Positions 1 through 8,224 of a stretch of 30,830 bases of DNA are shown here, in pieces. The notes below the pieces were generated by a model, which saw only the letters and a program-made list of their open reading frames with translations, was not told the origin of the DNA and did not search any database. Position 1 is the stretch's first letter. Every line of letters begins with the position of its first letter. Both the position numbers and the translations under genes were made by a program. This stretch comes from Gammaproteobacteria bacterium UBA2168 (GTDB taxonomy: Bacteria; Pseudomonadota; Gammaproteobacteria; Pseudomonadales; Azotimanducaceae), in NCBI GenBank assembly GCA_002327525.1, contig DCWG01000117.1:1-30830 (forward strand), written 5' to 3'.

Positions 1-798
1 ATGGTTCTGGAGATGCTCAATATTCTCGAGCACTTTGATCTGACCGGCATGGGGCACAATTCGCCCGATTATCTTGCGACCGTGGCTGAGGCGATGAAGA
101 TCGCGACCGTCGACAAGGACGAGCACTTCGGCGACCCGCGCTTCGTGGAGGTGCCCCTCGAGCGCCTGCTGTCCCACGAGCATGCCGCGAACATGGCCGA
201 GCGCATCATCGCCGGGGAGAAGACCTATGTGCCGCGCCTCAATCGGGGGGCAGACAACAAAGACACGACACATGTGTGTGCGGTGGATGAGCGTGGCAGC
301 TGCGTGTCGATGACGCACTCGCTGGGCAATCCTTCCGGAGTCGTCACCGATGGGCTCGGTTTTATGTACAACGGATGCATGAACGTGTTCGATCCGCGTC
401 CCGGCAGAGCGGATTCCATTGCACCTGGAAAGTCCCGCTTCACAGCGATGTCACCGACGATAGTGTTCAGAGACGAGCATCCGTATCTCGTGATCGGGGC
501 GCCTGGCGGCACGTTCATCACCATGGGCGTGCTACAGGGCATCCTCAACGTGCTCGATTTCGGCATGAACGCGCTGGAAGCGGTGTCCGCACCACGTTTT
601 TGTGTCACCAGCGACATCATCGATCTCACCAATCGCATCCCCCGCTATATCGAGGCGGAGCTGAACCGGCGCGGATACCAGACACGGCGTACGCATCTCA
701 GTTATCACTTCGCCGGTGTGCATGCCATTCGCCTCACGGAGCAGGGCTGGGATGGCGGTGCCGACCCGGGTAGGGATGGTATGGCGCTGGTGGTTTGA
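1..798 (+). CDS. Gamma-glutamyltranspeptidase, C-terminal part (5' end outside window)
   Basis: Gamma-glutamyltranspeptidases are N-terminal nucleophile hydrolases, usually periplasmic, that cleave the gamma-glutamyl bond of glutathione and related compounds. A proenzyme of about 550 residues cuts itself into two chains. Only 265 residues are visible. They hold the end of the large chain, the cleavage-site nucleophile threonine in DTTHVCAVD (about residue 89), then AMSPTIV and the oxyanion-type GAPGG loop of the small chain. The first in-frame ATG falls where family members read ILNILE, so the true start lies upstream of the window and the ATG at base 1 is internal. The stop overlaps the next start, which suggests an operon with the transporter and RND pump. 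The family assignment is firm; the physiological substrate is not known. Confidence 0.93.
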   Translation: MVLEMLNILEHFDLTGMGHNSPDYLATVAEAMKIATVDKDEHFGDPRFVEVPLERLLSHEHAANMAERIIAGEKTYVPRLNRGADNKDTTHVCAVDERGSCVSMTHSLGNPSGVVTDGLGFMYNGCMNVFDPRPGRADSIAPGKSRFTAMSPTIVFRDEHPYLVIGAPGGTFITMGVLQGILNVLDFGMNALEAVSAPRFCVTSDIIDLTNRIPRYIEAELNRRGYQTRRTHLSYHFAGVHAIRLTEQGWDGGADPGRDGMALVV

Positions 799-1682
799 GT
801 ACGGTCGTACGCAAACCGCGAATGGATGCGCTCGCCGCGTCGATACTGATCACGTTCAACATCATCCTGGGACTCAACCAGGCACTGGTGAAAGTGGTGA
901 ACGCCGGCTTCTCGCCGGTGTTTCAGGCGGGTCTGCGCTCCATCTGCGCGATCGTACCGGTGCTTGCCTTTGCGCTGCTGATGCGCAGGCGTGTGAGCAT
1001 CACGGACGGGTCGCTACCGCTTGGATTGCTGAACGGGCTGCTCTTTTCCATCGAGTTTTCATTGCTGTTCCTGGCGCTCGACTACACGACCGTCGCCCGG
1101 GTCTCGTTGTTGTTCTACACCATGCCGTTCTGGGTGGGGTTGGCTGCGCATTTCCTTTTTCCAGGTGAGCGCCTCACCGTTGCTCGTTCGGCAGGACTGT
1201 TGCTGGCACTCGGCGGTGTAGCGCTGGTATTGACCGAAGAGGGGGTGAGCGCGGGGGAACAGGCCTGGATCGGAGACTTGCTGGCGCTGGCTGCCGCACT
1301 GGCCTGGGGTTCGATAGCGCTACTCACGCGCGGGACGCGGCTGTCCGAAGTGACCCCCGAGATGAATCTTCTATACCAGTTGGGCGTTTCAGCGGTGGTG
1401 CTGACGGTCGCGGCAGCCTTGTTAGGTGACATGGTGCGAGAGCCGACCAGCACAATCTATGCCGTATTTGCCTTTCAGGTGATCGTGGTGGTGGCTATTG
1501 GCTTTTCCGTGTGGTTCTGGATTCTCTCCATCTACCCGGTGTCGAATATGGCCTCATTTAGCCTGTTGGCACCGGTCTGTGGCGTATTTTTCGGTGCGTT
1601 GATCTTCGATGAAGTGATTTCGGCGACTTTCATCGCCGCGCTCGCGCTGGTCGTCTCTGGTATTGTGCTGGTGAACCGCTGA
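795..1682 (+). CDS. DMT-superfamily (EamA-type) transporter
   Basis: This is a 295-residue, very hydrophobic protein with about ten predicted membrane helices arranged as two EamA repeats, the usual size and layout of drug/metabolite transporter family permeases. These export or import small metabolites through the inner membrane. The substrate cannot be read from the sequence. The TTG at 795 overlaps the stop of the gamma-glutamyltranspeptidase gene (TTGA). An ATG at 822, nine codons further in, is an alternative start without an obvious ribosome binding site. Its position between a gamma-glutamyltranspeptidase and an RND pump hints at export of a gamma-glutamyl product or amino acid derivative, but that is only inference from context. 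Confidence 0.85.
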   Translation: MSTVVRKPRMDALAASILITFNIILGLNQALVKVVNAGFSPVFQAGLRSICAIVPVLAFALLMRRRVSITDGSLPLGLLNGLLFSIEFSLLFLALDYTTVARVSLLFYTMPFWVGLAAHFLFPGERLTVARSAGLLLALGGVALVLTEEGVSAGEQAWIGDLLALAAALAWGSIALLTRGTRLSEVTPEMNLLYQLGVSAVVLTVAAALLGDMVREPTSTIYAVFAFQVIVVVAIGFSVWFWILSIYPVSNMASFSLLAPVCGVFFGALIFDEVISATFIAALALVVSGIVLVNR

Positions 1683-1698
1683 CGGGGAGCGCAAAAAC

Positions 1699-2823
1699 AT
1701 GTATCGGGGCTGGATAGCCGTCATCGTGATCAGTGCCGCAGTCGCGGGAGGTCTTGGGTATTACAAATACCAGCAGATACAAGCCGCGATCGCCATGGCA
1801 GCCGCGTTTCCGGAACCGATAGAAGCGGTGGAGGTATTTGTCTCCCGTGAGGAATTGTGGCAGCCGGTGACATCCGTGACCGCGGAAGTGGTCGCGCGGC
1901 GATCGGTGACGCTGCGTAACGAACTGGCGGGTACGATAGAGGCGGTGGGGTTCGAGCCAGGGGACGAGGTGGAGAGCGGACAGCTGCTGCTGCGCCTCGA
2001 TACCAGTGAAGAGCGTGCGAACCTGGCGGCGGCAAAAGCAGAAGCGCAGGTCGCGAAATTGGATCTCGCGCGCAACCAGAAACTCATCGCTTCGGGTGCG
2101 GGCACGGAAGAGGCGCGGGACCGTGCGCGAGCGCGTTTCGATGCCGCGATGGCGGTGGTCAGGCGGCTGGAAGCCGTCATCGGGAAAAAGACACTGCGGG
2201 CCCCGTTCGCCGCCCGTGCCGGATTGCACGAACTGGAGGCCGGCCAGTTTCTCGACAAAGCCAGCACCATCACCCGCCTCATGGGTCTGGACGAAGAAAT
2301 CTGGGTAGATTTTTCGCTGCCGCAGGAGCAGGCCGCGCTGGAGATTAGTTCTTCGGTCATGGTGACCCTCGGAGGACCGGATGGACGATCTGCCAGCGCC
2401 CGGATTATAGGGCGGGATGCGTTTGTCAACGAACGCTCACGCAATGTGCGGTTCAGGGCACTGGTGACGAACGACTTACTGCGTGCAGTGCCAGGGTCGC
2501 TGGCTAGCGTAGAGGTACCGCTCGGCGAAGCGCGGGTAGCCGCTCTCGTGCCTGTCACCTCAGTGCGCAAGGATTCGTTCGGCGCGAAAGTGTTCGTGCT
2601 GCAACCGGCTGAAGAGGGCGCCCGAGGGGACAGTCGCGCCGAGTCTCGTAGCGTGACGCTGGGCCCGCAGCGCGGTGATCTCGTTATCGTGGTCGGCGTG
2701 GAAGTGGGAGAGCGCGTCGCTGCCAATGGCGCGTTCAAGTTGCGTCATGGCGTTCTGGTGAACGGCCGAACGTCGGAACAGACGGCCGCAGCCGATGCCA
2801 TTTTCTCGGAGGAGGGTTCGTGA
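1699..2823 (+). CDS. RND efflux pump periplasmic adaptor subunit (HlyD/MexE-like)
   Basis: This is a 374-residue membrane fusion protein of a tripartite RND pump, which links the inner-membrane permease to a TolC-type outer-membrane channel. It starts with an N-terminal membrane anchor (about residues 4-22). A barrel-sandwich (lipoyl-like) region follows, with TIEAVGFEPGDEVESGQ and the returning KKTLRAPFAARAGLHEL. Between them lies an alanine-rich alpha-helical hairpin (about residues 110-150). Beta-barrel and membrane-proximal domains follow. A GGGGAG-like ribosome binding site lies about ten bases before ATG 1699. The stop overlaps the GTG start of the permease, so the two are translationally coupled. 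No outer-membrane channel gene is seen nearby, so a shared TolC is likely. Confidence 0.92.
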   Translation: MYRGWIAVIVISAAVAGGLGYYKYQQIQAAIAMAAAFPEPIEAVEVFVSREELWQPVTSVTAEVVARRSVTLRNELAGTIEAVGFEPGDEVESGQLLLRLDTSEERANLAAAKAEAQVAKLDLARNQKLIASGAGTEEARDRARARFDAAMAVVRRLEAVIGKKTLRAPFAARAGLHELEAGQFLDKASTITRLMGLDEEIWVDFSLPQEQAALEISSSVMVTLGGPDGRSASARIIGRDAFVNERSRNVRFRALVTNDLLRAVPGSLASVEVPLGEARVAALVPVTSVRKDSFGAKVFVLQPAEEGARGDSRAESRSVTLGPQRGDLVIVVGVEVGERVAANGAFKLRHGVLVNGRTSEQTAAADAIFSEEGS

Positions 2824-5800
2824 ATCTCGTTCGTGCCGCCCGCACGCCGCGCTTCACAGATGTGTTCATACGCCGGCCGGTACTGGCGCTGGTGATTTCC
2901 ATCGCTTTGGTGGTGATTGGCGTGAGGGTGGCCGTGGACATGCCGGTGTTGCAGTTCCCTCAGATCGAGAGTGCCTCTCTGGTGATAACGACACCGTACA
3001 TCGGTGCATCTGCAGAGGTCGTGCAGGGCTTTGTCACCGATCCCATCGAACGTGCCGCGGCCACCATTCCGGGTGTGGACTTCATCGATTCAGTGACCAC
3101 CGCCGGAATGAGCACGGTGACGGTATATCTGAAACTCAACGAGCGCAGCACGGATGCGCTCGCTGAATTGTCGACGCGTCTGGGACAGATCCGCTTCGAG
3201 CTGCCACGTGGCGCGGAAGATCCATCCGTACTGGTGCAGCGCGCAGATCGGCCTCAGGCCGGTTGGTATCTCGGTGTGAAACTCAACGACCATGCCACGC
3301 ACTCTGAGGTAACCGATTATCTGCGTCGCGAGGTGGTGCCGCAGCTATCCTCCATCACCGGTGTGCAGCAGGTGTGGCTCGGTGGCGGGCGCCTGCCGGC
3401 GATGCGCATCTGGCTGAATCCCGATCGCATGGCGATGTTCAACGTGAATGCCGCGGACGTGGAAACCGCACTCGCCCGCAACAACATCATCGCGACCATC
3501 GGCCAGAGTGAAAATGCTAACCAGCAGATCGATCTGATGGTGGATACCTCGCTCAAGAGTGCCGAAGAATTCGAGCGTATCGTCATTCGGGAAGCGGATG
3601 GCGCGTTGATACGTATAGGTGATGTGGCGCGGGTCGAGCTGGGAGAGGAGGAGAACAACAGCCTGGGCAGGCTCAATCAGTCCATCACCGTTTGGCTCGG
3701 TCTGTACCCGCTGCCGGGTTCAAACGAGATCGAAATCGCCGACGAGATGTACGGCGTGCTCGATGACATCAACGCCACCATGCCGTCCGGGCTCGAAATC
3801 GAGATCGGTCACGACGTCACCCAATATATGCGCAACGCGCTGCGAGAGATCTTCATCACGCTGGGTGAGACGGTCCTCCTCGTGGGTCTGGTGGTGGTTG
3901 CACTCATGGGATCGTTTCGCACCGCGCTGGTACCTCTGGTGACTATTCCCGTGTCCCTGCTCGGCGCGGTGGCGGCCATGGCCATCATGGGCTTCTCATT
4001 CAACCTGCTCACGGTTCTCGCCATCGTGCTTTCCGTGGGGCTGGTCGTGGACGATGCCATCGTGATGGTGGAAAACGTGGCTCGCTACATGCGCGAGGGA
4101 CATTCGCGTTTCGAGGCGGCGCTCGCGAGTTCCAGGCAGCTGGTCTCGCCCATCATTGCCATGACGCTGACGCTCGCCACCGTTTACGCGCCCATCGGTT
4201 TTCTGTCCGGGCTGACCGGCGTACTGTTCAAGGAGTTTGCCTTCACGCTGGCGGTAGCCGTGCTCATATCGGGATTTCTGGCGCTCACGCTGTCGCCGGT
4301 GATGAGTTCGTGGGTGGCGCCGGAGCGCGGACGGGAAGCGAAGATGACACAGAGGGTCAATGCGCTGTTTGAGGCCACGCGCTCCGTGTACAGCCGATTG
4401 CTCAATGTGGTGCTGGTGTCCAACGGTAAAGTCGTATTCGTGGCGCTGTTCGCGACGCTGCTCGCCATACCTTTTTTCCTTTTCTCGCAGAAAGAACTCG
4501 CCCCAACAGAGGATCAGGGCTCCATCAATGTGGCGTTTACCGCGCCACCCGAGGCTTCGATCGGGTACACCGAGCGCTACATGTTCGCTGTGGTCGACGC
4601 CATGCTGGAACTTCCGGGGTCCGACGAGATGTGGCAGATGGTGAATCCCTCGGGGGGCTTTGGCGGTATAGAGTTCGTCGATTTCGATCTCCGCGAGAAT
4701 TCCGTACACGATCTGTTGCCGCGTGCCTTCGGCACCTTGTCCCAGGTCACGGGTCTCACCGTGTTCCCGGTGCTGCCATCGGCGCTTCCGAGCGCGGGAC
4801 GCTATGACATGGAGTTTGTCGTGTTGTCCTCCGATGATGCGCAAACCATGCTGGGGCATGCTGATCGACTGCTGGAAGCAGCGAGAGCGAGCGGAGTGTT
4901 CATGTTCGTGGACACCGACCTTCGTATCGACCTTCCCCAGGGACGCTTTCTGCTCGATCGTGAACGGGTGGCGGATCTAGGCATGGATCTGGCCACCGTG
5001 TCGCGTCAGCTCGGCACCTATCTTTCCGCCAATTACGTCAACCGCTTCAATCTGGGCGGAACCGCGTATCGGGTGATCCCGATGGTCGAAGAGGGGGGGC
5101 GCTCCGATCCCACGGCGCTTTTGGACCTGCAATTACGCACACCGGCCGGTGACCTGGTGCCTCTGCGCGCCATTGCCCGGCTGGACCAGAGCGTGGCGCC
5201 CCGCCAACTGGCCAAGTTTCAGCAGAAAAACTCGTTCCGCATTCGCGGTGGCATCATTCCCGGGCGTACCAAGGAGGAAGGGCTGCAGGCCATGGAACGG
5301 CTGGCTGGACAGATTCTGCCGCCTGCCTACCAGGTGGATTATGCGGGTGAGTCGCGTCAGTTGCGCCAGGAAGGCAACACGCTGGTGGGCGTGCTCGGTG
5401 TTTCGCTCGTGTTCGTGTTCATGGCGCTGGCGGTGCAGTTCAACAGCTTCCGCGACCCGCTGGTGGTGCTGCTCGGCTCAGTTCCGCTTGCGCTGTCGGG
5501 CGCATTGCTGTTCACCTTTCTCGGACTCACTACCATCAACATCTACTCGCAGATCGGTTTCATCACACTGGTGGGGCTGATTGCGAAGAACGCGATTCTC
5601 ATTGTCGAATTCGCGCGCCAGTCGCGCAGTGAAGGGAAGAGCAAACTGCAAGCCATTCACCAATCCGCGGAGACGAGGCTACGTCCCGTGCTGATGACGG
5701 CGGGTGCGACCATCATGGGGCACCTGCCGCTGGTGCTGGTAACCGGTCCGGGTGCGGAAGCCCGAAATAGCATCGGTATCGTATTGGTGGCCGGTATGGC

Positions 5801-5948
5801 GGTAGGAACGCTCTTCACGCTGTTCGTGTTGCCGAGCATCTACTATCTGCTGGCGAGCGAAACTCAGCAGACTCACGGTGATGTGTCGCAAGATAGCCGC
5901 GTGGCGGATGGGGCCCTGGCGCCCGAAACAGGCGGTGCAGTCCGCTGA
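2820..5948 (+). CDS. RND efflux permease, HAE1 family (AcrB/MexF-like)
   Basis: This is a 1042-residue proton-driven inner-membrane transporter, the full family length. It has the classical duplicated plan: an N-terminal helix (IRRPVLALVISIALVVIG), a first large periplasmic loop, a bundle of helices, a second large loop and a second helix bundle. The proton-relay aspartates are in VGLVVDDAIVMVENVAR in helix 4. The corresponding loop in the second half, GLIAKNAILIVEFARQ, has the conserved lysine and asparagine. The GTG start at 2820 overlaps the adaptor stop (GTGA). Sequence and gene order support a multidrug or solvent pump; the substrate range is not predictable. The gene ends just before a convergent remnant at 5992. 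Confidence 0.95.
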   Translation: MNLVRAARTPRFTDVFIRRPVLALVISIALVVIGVRVAVDMPVLQFPQIESASLVITTPYIGASAEVVQGFVTDPIERAAATIPGVDFIDSVTTAGMSTVTVYLKLNERSTDALAELSTRLGQIRFELPRGAEDPSVLVQRADRPQAGWYLGVKLNDHATHSEVTDYLRREVVPQLSSITGVQQVWLGGGRLPAMRIWLNPDRMAMFNVNAADVETALARNNIIATIGQSENANQQIDLMVDTSLKSAEEFERIVIREADGALIRIGDVARVELGEEENNSLGRLNQSITVWLGLYPLPGSNEIEIADEMYGVLDDINATMPSGLEIEIGHDVTQYMRNALREIFITLGETVLLVGLVVVALMGSFRTALVPLVTIPVSLLGAVAAMAIMGFSFNLLTVLAIVLSVGLVVDDAIVMVENVARYMREGHSRFEAALASSRQLVSPIIAMTLTLATVYAPIGFLSGLTGVLFKEFAFTLAVAVLISGFLALTLSPVMSSWVAPERGREAKMTQRVNALFEATRSVYSRLLNVVLVSNGKVVFVALFATLLAIPFFLFSQKELAPTEDQGSINVAFTAPPEASIGYTERYMFAVVDAMLELPGSDEMWQMVNPSGGFGGIEFVDFDLRENSVHDLLPRAFGTLSQVTGLTVFPVLPSALPSAGRYDMEFVVLSSDDAQTMLGHADRLLEAARASGVFMFVDTDLRIDLPQGRFLLDRERVADLGMDLATVSRQLGTYLSANYVNRFNLGGTAYRVIPMVEEGGRSDPTALLDLQLRTPAGDLVPLRAIARLDQSVAPRQLAKFQQKNSFRIRGGIIPGRTKEEGLQAMERLAGQILPPAYQVDYAGESRQLRQEGNTLVGVLGVSLVFVFMALAVQFNSFRDPLVVLLGSVPLALSGALLFTFLGLTTINIYSQIGFITLVGLIAKNAILIVEFARQSRSEGKSKLQAIHQSAETRLRPVLMTAGATIMGHLPLVLVTGPGAEARNSIGIVLVAGMAVGTLFTLFVLPSIYYLLASETQQTHGDVSQDSRVADGALAPETGGAVR

Positions 5949-5991
5949 ATGTAGGGCGGGCGTGGTCCCGGCGAAAATAGCCTCTTGAGCC

Positions 5992-6392
5992 TCAGTTGCG
6001 CGCCAACTCACTGAGCCGGCTGATGCGCGCGTCGTCCGGCCCCAGGTGTTCGATCAGGGTACCGAGGACCTCGGTGAAATCGAGTGTTCCTGCCAGTGCC
6101 ATTTCCTCGAGATCAGCCCAGTGCTTCGTCCGATTGAAGAAGGCTTTGAATATGGCGAGATCGGTGCATGCGAGGAAGGGCACATTGCAGCCCATGAATG
6201 ACTCCCACCGGATCCGAGTGGACGCCTTGTCGTGCAGCGGGAACGTATTGAGGAATACTCCACCGGTGTTGCGCGCCACCACGAGCGAACCTGGGCGTCG
6301 TGTCGAAGACGTTCGCGTTGCTTGACGGTGGGGGTGATCTCATCGGGTAGTGCCGCGAGTGTGCGCTCCATTTCCGCGACGCCGACAAACAC
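5992..6392 (-). pseudogene. Nucleotidyltransferase-like protein remnant (N-terminus missing, frameshifted)
   Basis: About 135 residues can be reconstructed from two minus-strand frames. The first part (from 6392) reads VFVGVAEMERTLAALPDE and QVRSWWRATPVE. The second (from about 6275 down) reads VFLNTFPLHDKAS, VPFLACTDLAIFKAFFNR and TKHWADLEEM, then a helical tail. The order matches small proteins of the nucleotidyltransferase fold, related to AbiEii/MNT-type enzymes, that often sit next to an XRE regulator. The frame changes near 6271, where restoring one G (GTGGAG-GTA) would rejoin the frames. The expected metal-binding DxD region upstream of VFVG is absent. The open frame upstream instead runs into sequence of the XRE remnant on the other strand, so this copy is truncated as well as shifted. 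I infer it is non-functional. Confidence 0.6.
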
Positions 6393-6398
6393 GCGGGC

Positions 6399-6560
6399 AT
6401 GAGTCTGAGGGAACTTGCCCGACGAGCGGGAACCTCACACGCAACGCTCAGCGCGTACGAGAAAGGGGTCAAGACACCCTCGACCTCCACCTTCGTACGC
6501 CATGCACGGGCACAAGGCTGTCTGGATGCGGTGGCGGATTTCATGGAAAACATCGCCTGA
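6399..6560 (+). pseudogene. XRE-type helix-turn-helix fragment
   Basis: A 53-codon frame encodes SLRELARRAGTSHATLSAYE followed by KGVKTPSTSTF, a clear XRE/Cro-type helix-turn-helix with the typical recognition helix. In intact proteins about ten to fifteen residues precede this block. Here the upstream frame has no start codon before a TAG at 6348-6350, and no ribosome binding site precedes ATG 6399, so the N-terminus seems lost. XRE proteins of this type normally lie upstream of, and in the same direction as, the nucleotidyltransferase found at 5992-6392. Here the two are head to head, with only about six bases between the recognisable parts. I read it as an antitoxin or regulator remnant; expression is doubtful. 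Confidence 0.6.
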
Positions 6561-6660
6561 TCCGGTTCGGCGCTCCGGCAAGAGGTCTTGGTTTATCTAT
6601 CTGTTGCTTCCCCTATACCGTGCTCGGCTCGCCGCGGGTGATTTGTAGGGCCCGCGTTCG

Positions 6661-7478
6661 TTACGAGGTGCCTTTGTTCTTCTCCTTTTCGAGCGCCAGT
6701 GCCACACCGCCGAGACGGCGTTGCTCGGGATCTGCATCCTTCGCACGCACGGAGCCCGCCATCTCCAGCATCATGTAGCTGGAATGCGTTGCCTGAACAG
6801 CGTTGCGGTAGCCCATGGCGTCCTGAGCGGCGTTGATGGAGTTCTTCAGCATGCGCAGGGTGAGGGCGTCGTTTTTTGCGATTCGCTGCGCCTGGGCCAT
6901 GGCAGATTCCATCAGCTCTTCGCGCGGGACCACCTCACACACCAGCCCGAGTTCGAGCGCTTCCGCGGCGTGGATGAAGCGGTTCTCGTACAGGATCTGC
7001 TTCGCCTTGCGCACTCCGAGATCCCAGGGTGCGGTAAAGAGCTGGAGATGCGCGGGTAGAAACTTTGCATCGTCCGCGGCGATGATCAGGTCCATGCATG
7101 ACGCGATCAGGTAGCCACCGAAAATGCAGTACCCCTGCACCGCGGCGATGGTGGGTTTTTGACGTCGCGCCAACGAAGGCTCGAATCGATCATCAGGTGC
7201 CATGAGCGATTGATCCGGCCGAGCGTGCCGGGACCGAAGGGCTCGGCCTCCTGATCCGCGATTTCTTCAGGGGTGCCGAGATCGTGGCCGGCGGAGAAGT
7301 GCTCACTGGCGCCGCACAGCACGACGACACGCACGGAGGTGTCGTTGTCGGCCTCGGCAAAGGCATCGTTCATTTCCTCCAGCAGTATGCGTGATTGCGC
7401 GTTGCGGTAGCGCGGCCGGTTGAGGCGAATGATGGCGATGCGGTCGTGTTTTTCGGTTTCGATCTGCTGGTAGCTCAT
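6661..7478 (-). pseudogene. Enoyl-CoA hydratase/isomerase (crotonase) family protein, single frameshift
   Basis: Two minus-strand frames join into one crotonase-fold protein of about 272 residues. The N-terminal half begins MSYQQIETEKHDRIAIIRLN and contains the oxyanion motif HFSAGHDLG. It ends at SLRWRDVK. The second half begins KPTIAAVQGYCIFGG and runs to 6661. The switch lies in an A5 run (T5 on the plus strand at 7156-7160); six A's would restore one frame. ATG 7478 has AGAAGGG upstream. Both catalytic glutamates of classical enoyl-CoA hydratase are replaced (GGYLIASCMD and FLPAHLQLF), so simple hydration is unlikely. It is the last gene of the mutase cluster. The shift could be a sequencing error, in which case the gene is intact. 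Confidence 0.8.
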
Positions 7479-7492
7479 GCGAGGTGCCCTTC

Positions 7493-7777
7493 TTATCTGT
7501 CTCTTGAATGAAAGCTTATCGTGAATCCGGTGCACTGCCACATATGCCACGTCAAGACGAGGTAGAAAGCGAGTGCGGTGGCGAAGTGCCACTCGGAGAT
7601 GTTTTCCAGCCAGTCATCGTTTTCGACCAGGTTGGCGAGCGTGGCCAGAACAAGGTCCTCCAGCAGCATGAAGAGCCCGACATCGAATAGGGCCGTCGCG
7701 AGGTCGGCGAAGACGCCGTGAAAAGCGCTGATGCCGAATAAAAAGAGTGTTATCAGCCCGAGGTTCCGTGGCAACAT
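7493..7777 (-). CDS. Small integral membrane protein of unknown function
   Basis: This is a 94-residue hydrophobic protein with about three predicted membrane segments: roughly residues 6-26, 30-50, and 63-79 around the HFATALAFYLVLTW stretch. The ATG at 7777 was chosen because the open frame further upstream runs through the 3' end of the B12-binding subunit gene. The start lies 40 bases after that gene's stop and the stop lies 14 bases before the crotonase start, so the gene is embedded in the mutase cluster. I do not recognise a family. It could be a membrane tether or transporter accessory for the pathway, but nothing in the sequence shows this. Confidence 0.6.
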   Translation of the reverse strand: MLPRNLGLITLFLFGISAFHGVFADLATALFDVGLFMLLEDLVLATLANLVENDDWLENISEWHFATALAFYLVLTWHMWQCTGFTISFHSRDR

Positions 7778-7817
7778 GAAGTCACCGCCACTGGCTTGCG
7801 GTGGTTGGAAACCGTTG

Positions 7818-8222
7818 TCACTTCGAATCGCACTTAGCCAGATCACGAATGGCATCCACAATCTCGTTTTGAGATGCCCTCGCATCGAACACGCCGTCAA
7901 CTCCCTTCTCGATCATCTCCTCGGCGTCTTTGCTGGTTATGATCGAACCTCCGATCACCACCCGGCAGTCGAGTCCTCTACTTCTGATGTCAGCGATGAG
8001 CCGAGGCACGAGCGTCAGATACTCCCAGGAGTGGCAGCTGATTCCGACTACGTGTGCGCCCACTTTCTCGGCGTGCGCTGCAACCTGAGCGGGCGTATTG
8101 AAGACACCCATATAGCTCACGAACATCTGAGATTCCAACAGCATGCGTTGCACGGCTATCGCGCCATTTTCGTGCTGGTCTATACCCATGGTCGCGATCA
8201 CGATTCTCGGTACACCCTTCAT
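7818..8222 (-). CDS. Cobalamin-binding small subunit of acyl-CoA mutase B
   Basis: This 134-residue B12-binding domain protein has a Rossmann-like fold that carries adenosylcobalamin base-off/His-on for a separate mutase large subunit. The DxHxxG signature is present as GIDQHENG, and the later glycine pair is in VVIGGSI. The middle S-x-L motif reads GISCHSWEYL, so the leucine is replaced by histidine, an unusual deviation. The length equals stand-alone small subunits. The ATG at 8222 lies two bases after the stop of the divergent large subunit; a TTG at 8228 would overlap it. Coupling to that gene, not to mutase A, implies that the two form the holoenzyme. Substrate unknown. Confidence 0.87.
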   Translation of the reverse strand: MKGVPRIVIATMGIDQHENGAIAVQRMLLESQMFVSYMGVFNTPAQVAAHAEKVGAHVVGISCHSWEYLTLVPRLIADIRSRGLDCRVVIGGSIITSKDAEEMIEKGVDGVFDARASQNEIVDAIRDLAKCDSK

Positions 8223-8224
8223 GT

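Noticed and set aside
1761..2738. 325-codon minus-strand frame opposite the RND adaptor
   Set aside because: Ser/Arg/Thr-rich shadow of the adaptor gene without domain features.
3996..4859. 287-codon minus-strand frame inside the RND permease gene
   Set aside because: It is antisense to a clearly functional RND permease, is rich in His, Arg and Gln, and has no family match.
6561..6660. Gap between the XRE fragment and the crotonase gene
   Set aside because: Searched for a toxin frame, attachment-site repeat or hairpin and saw nothing convincing.
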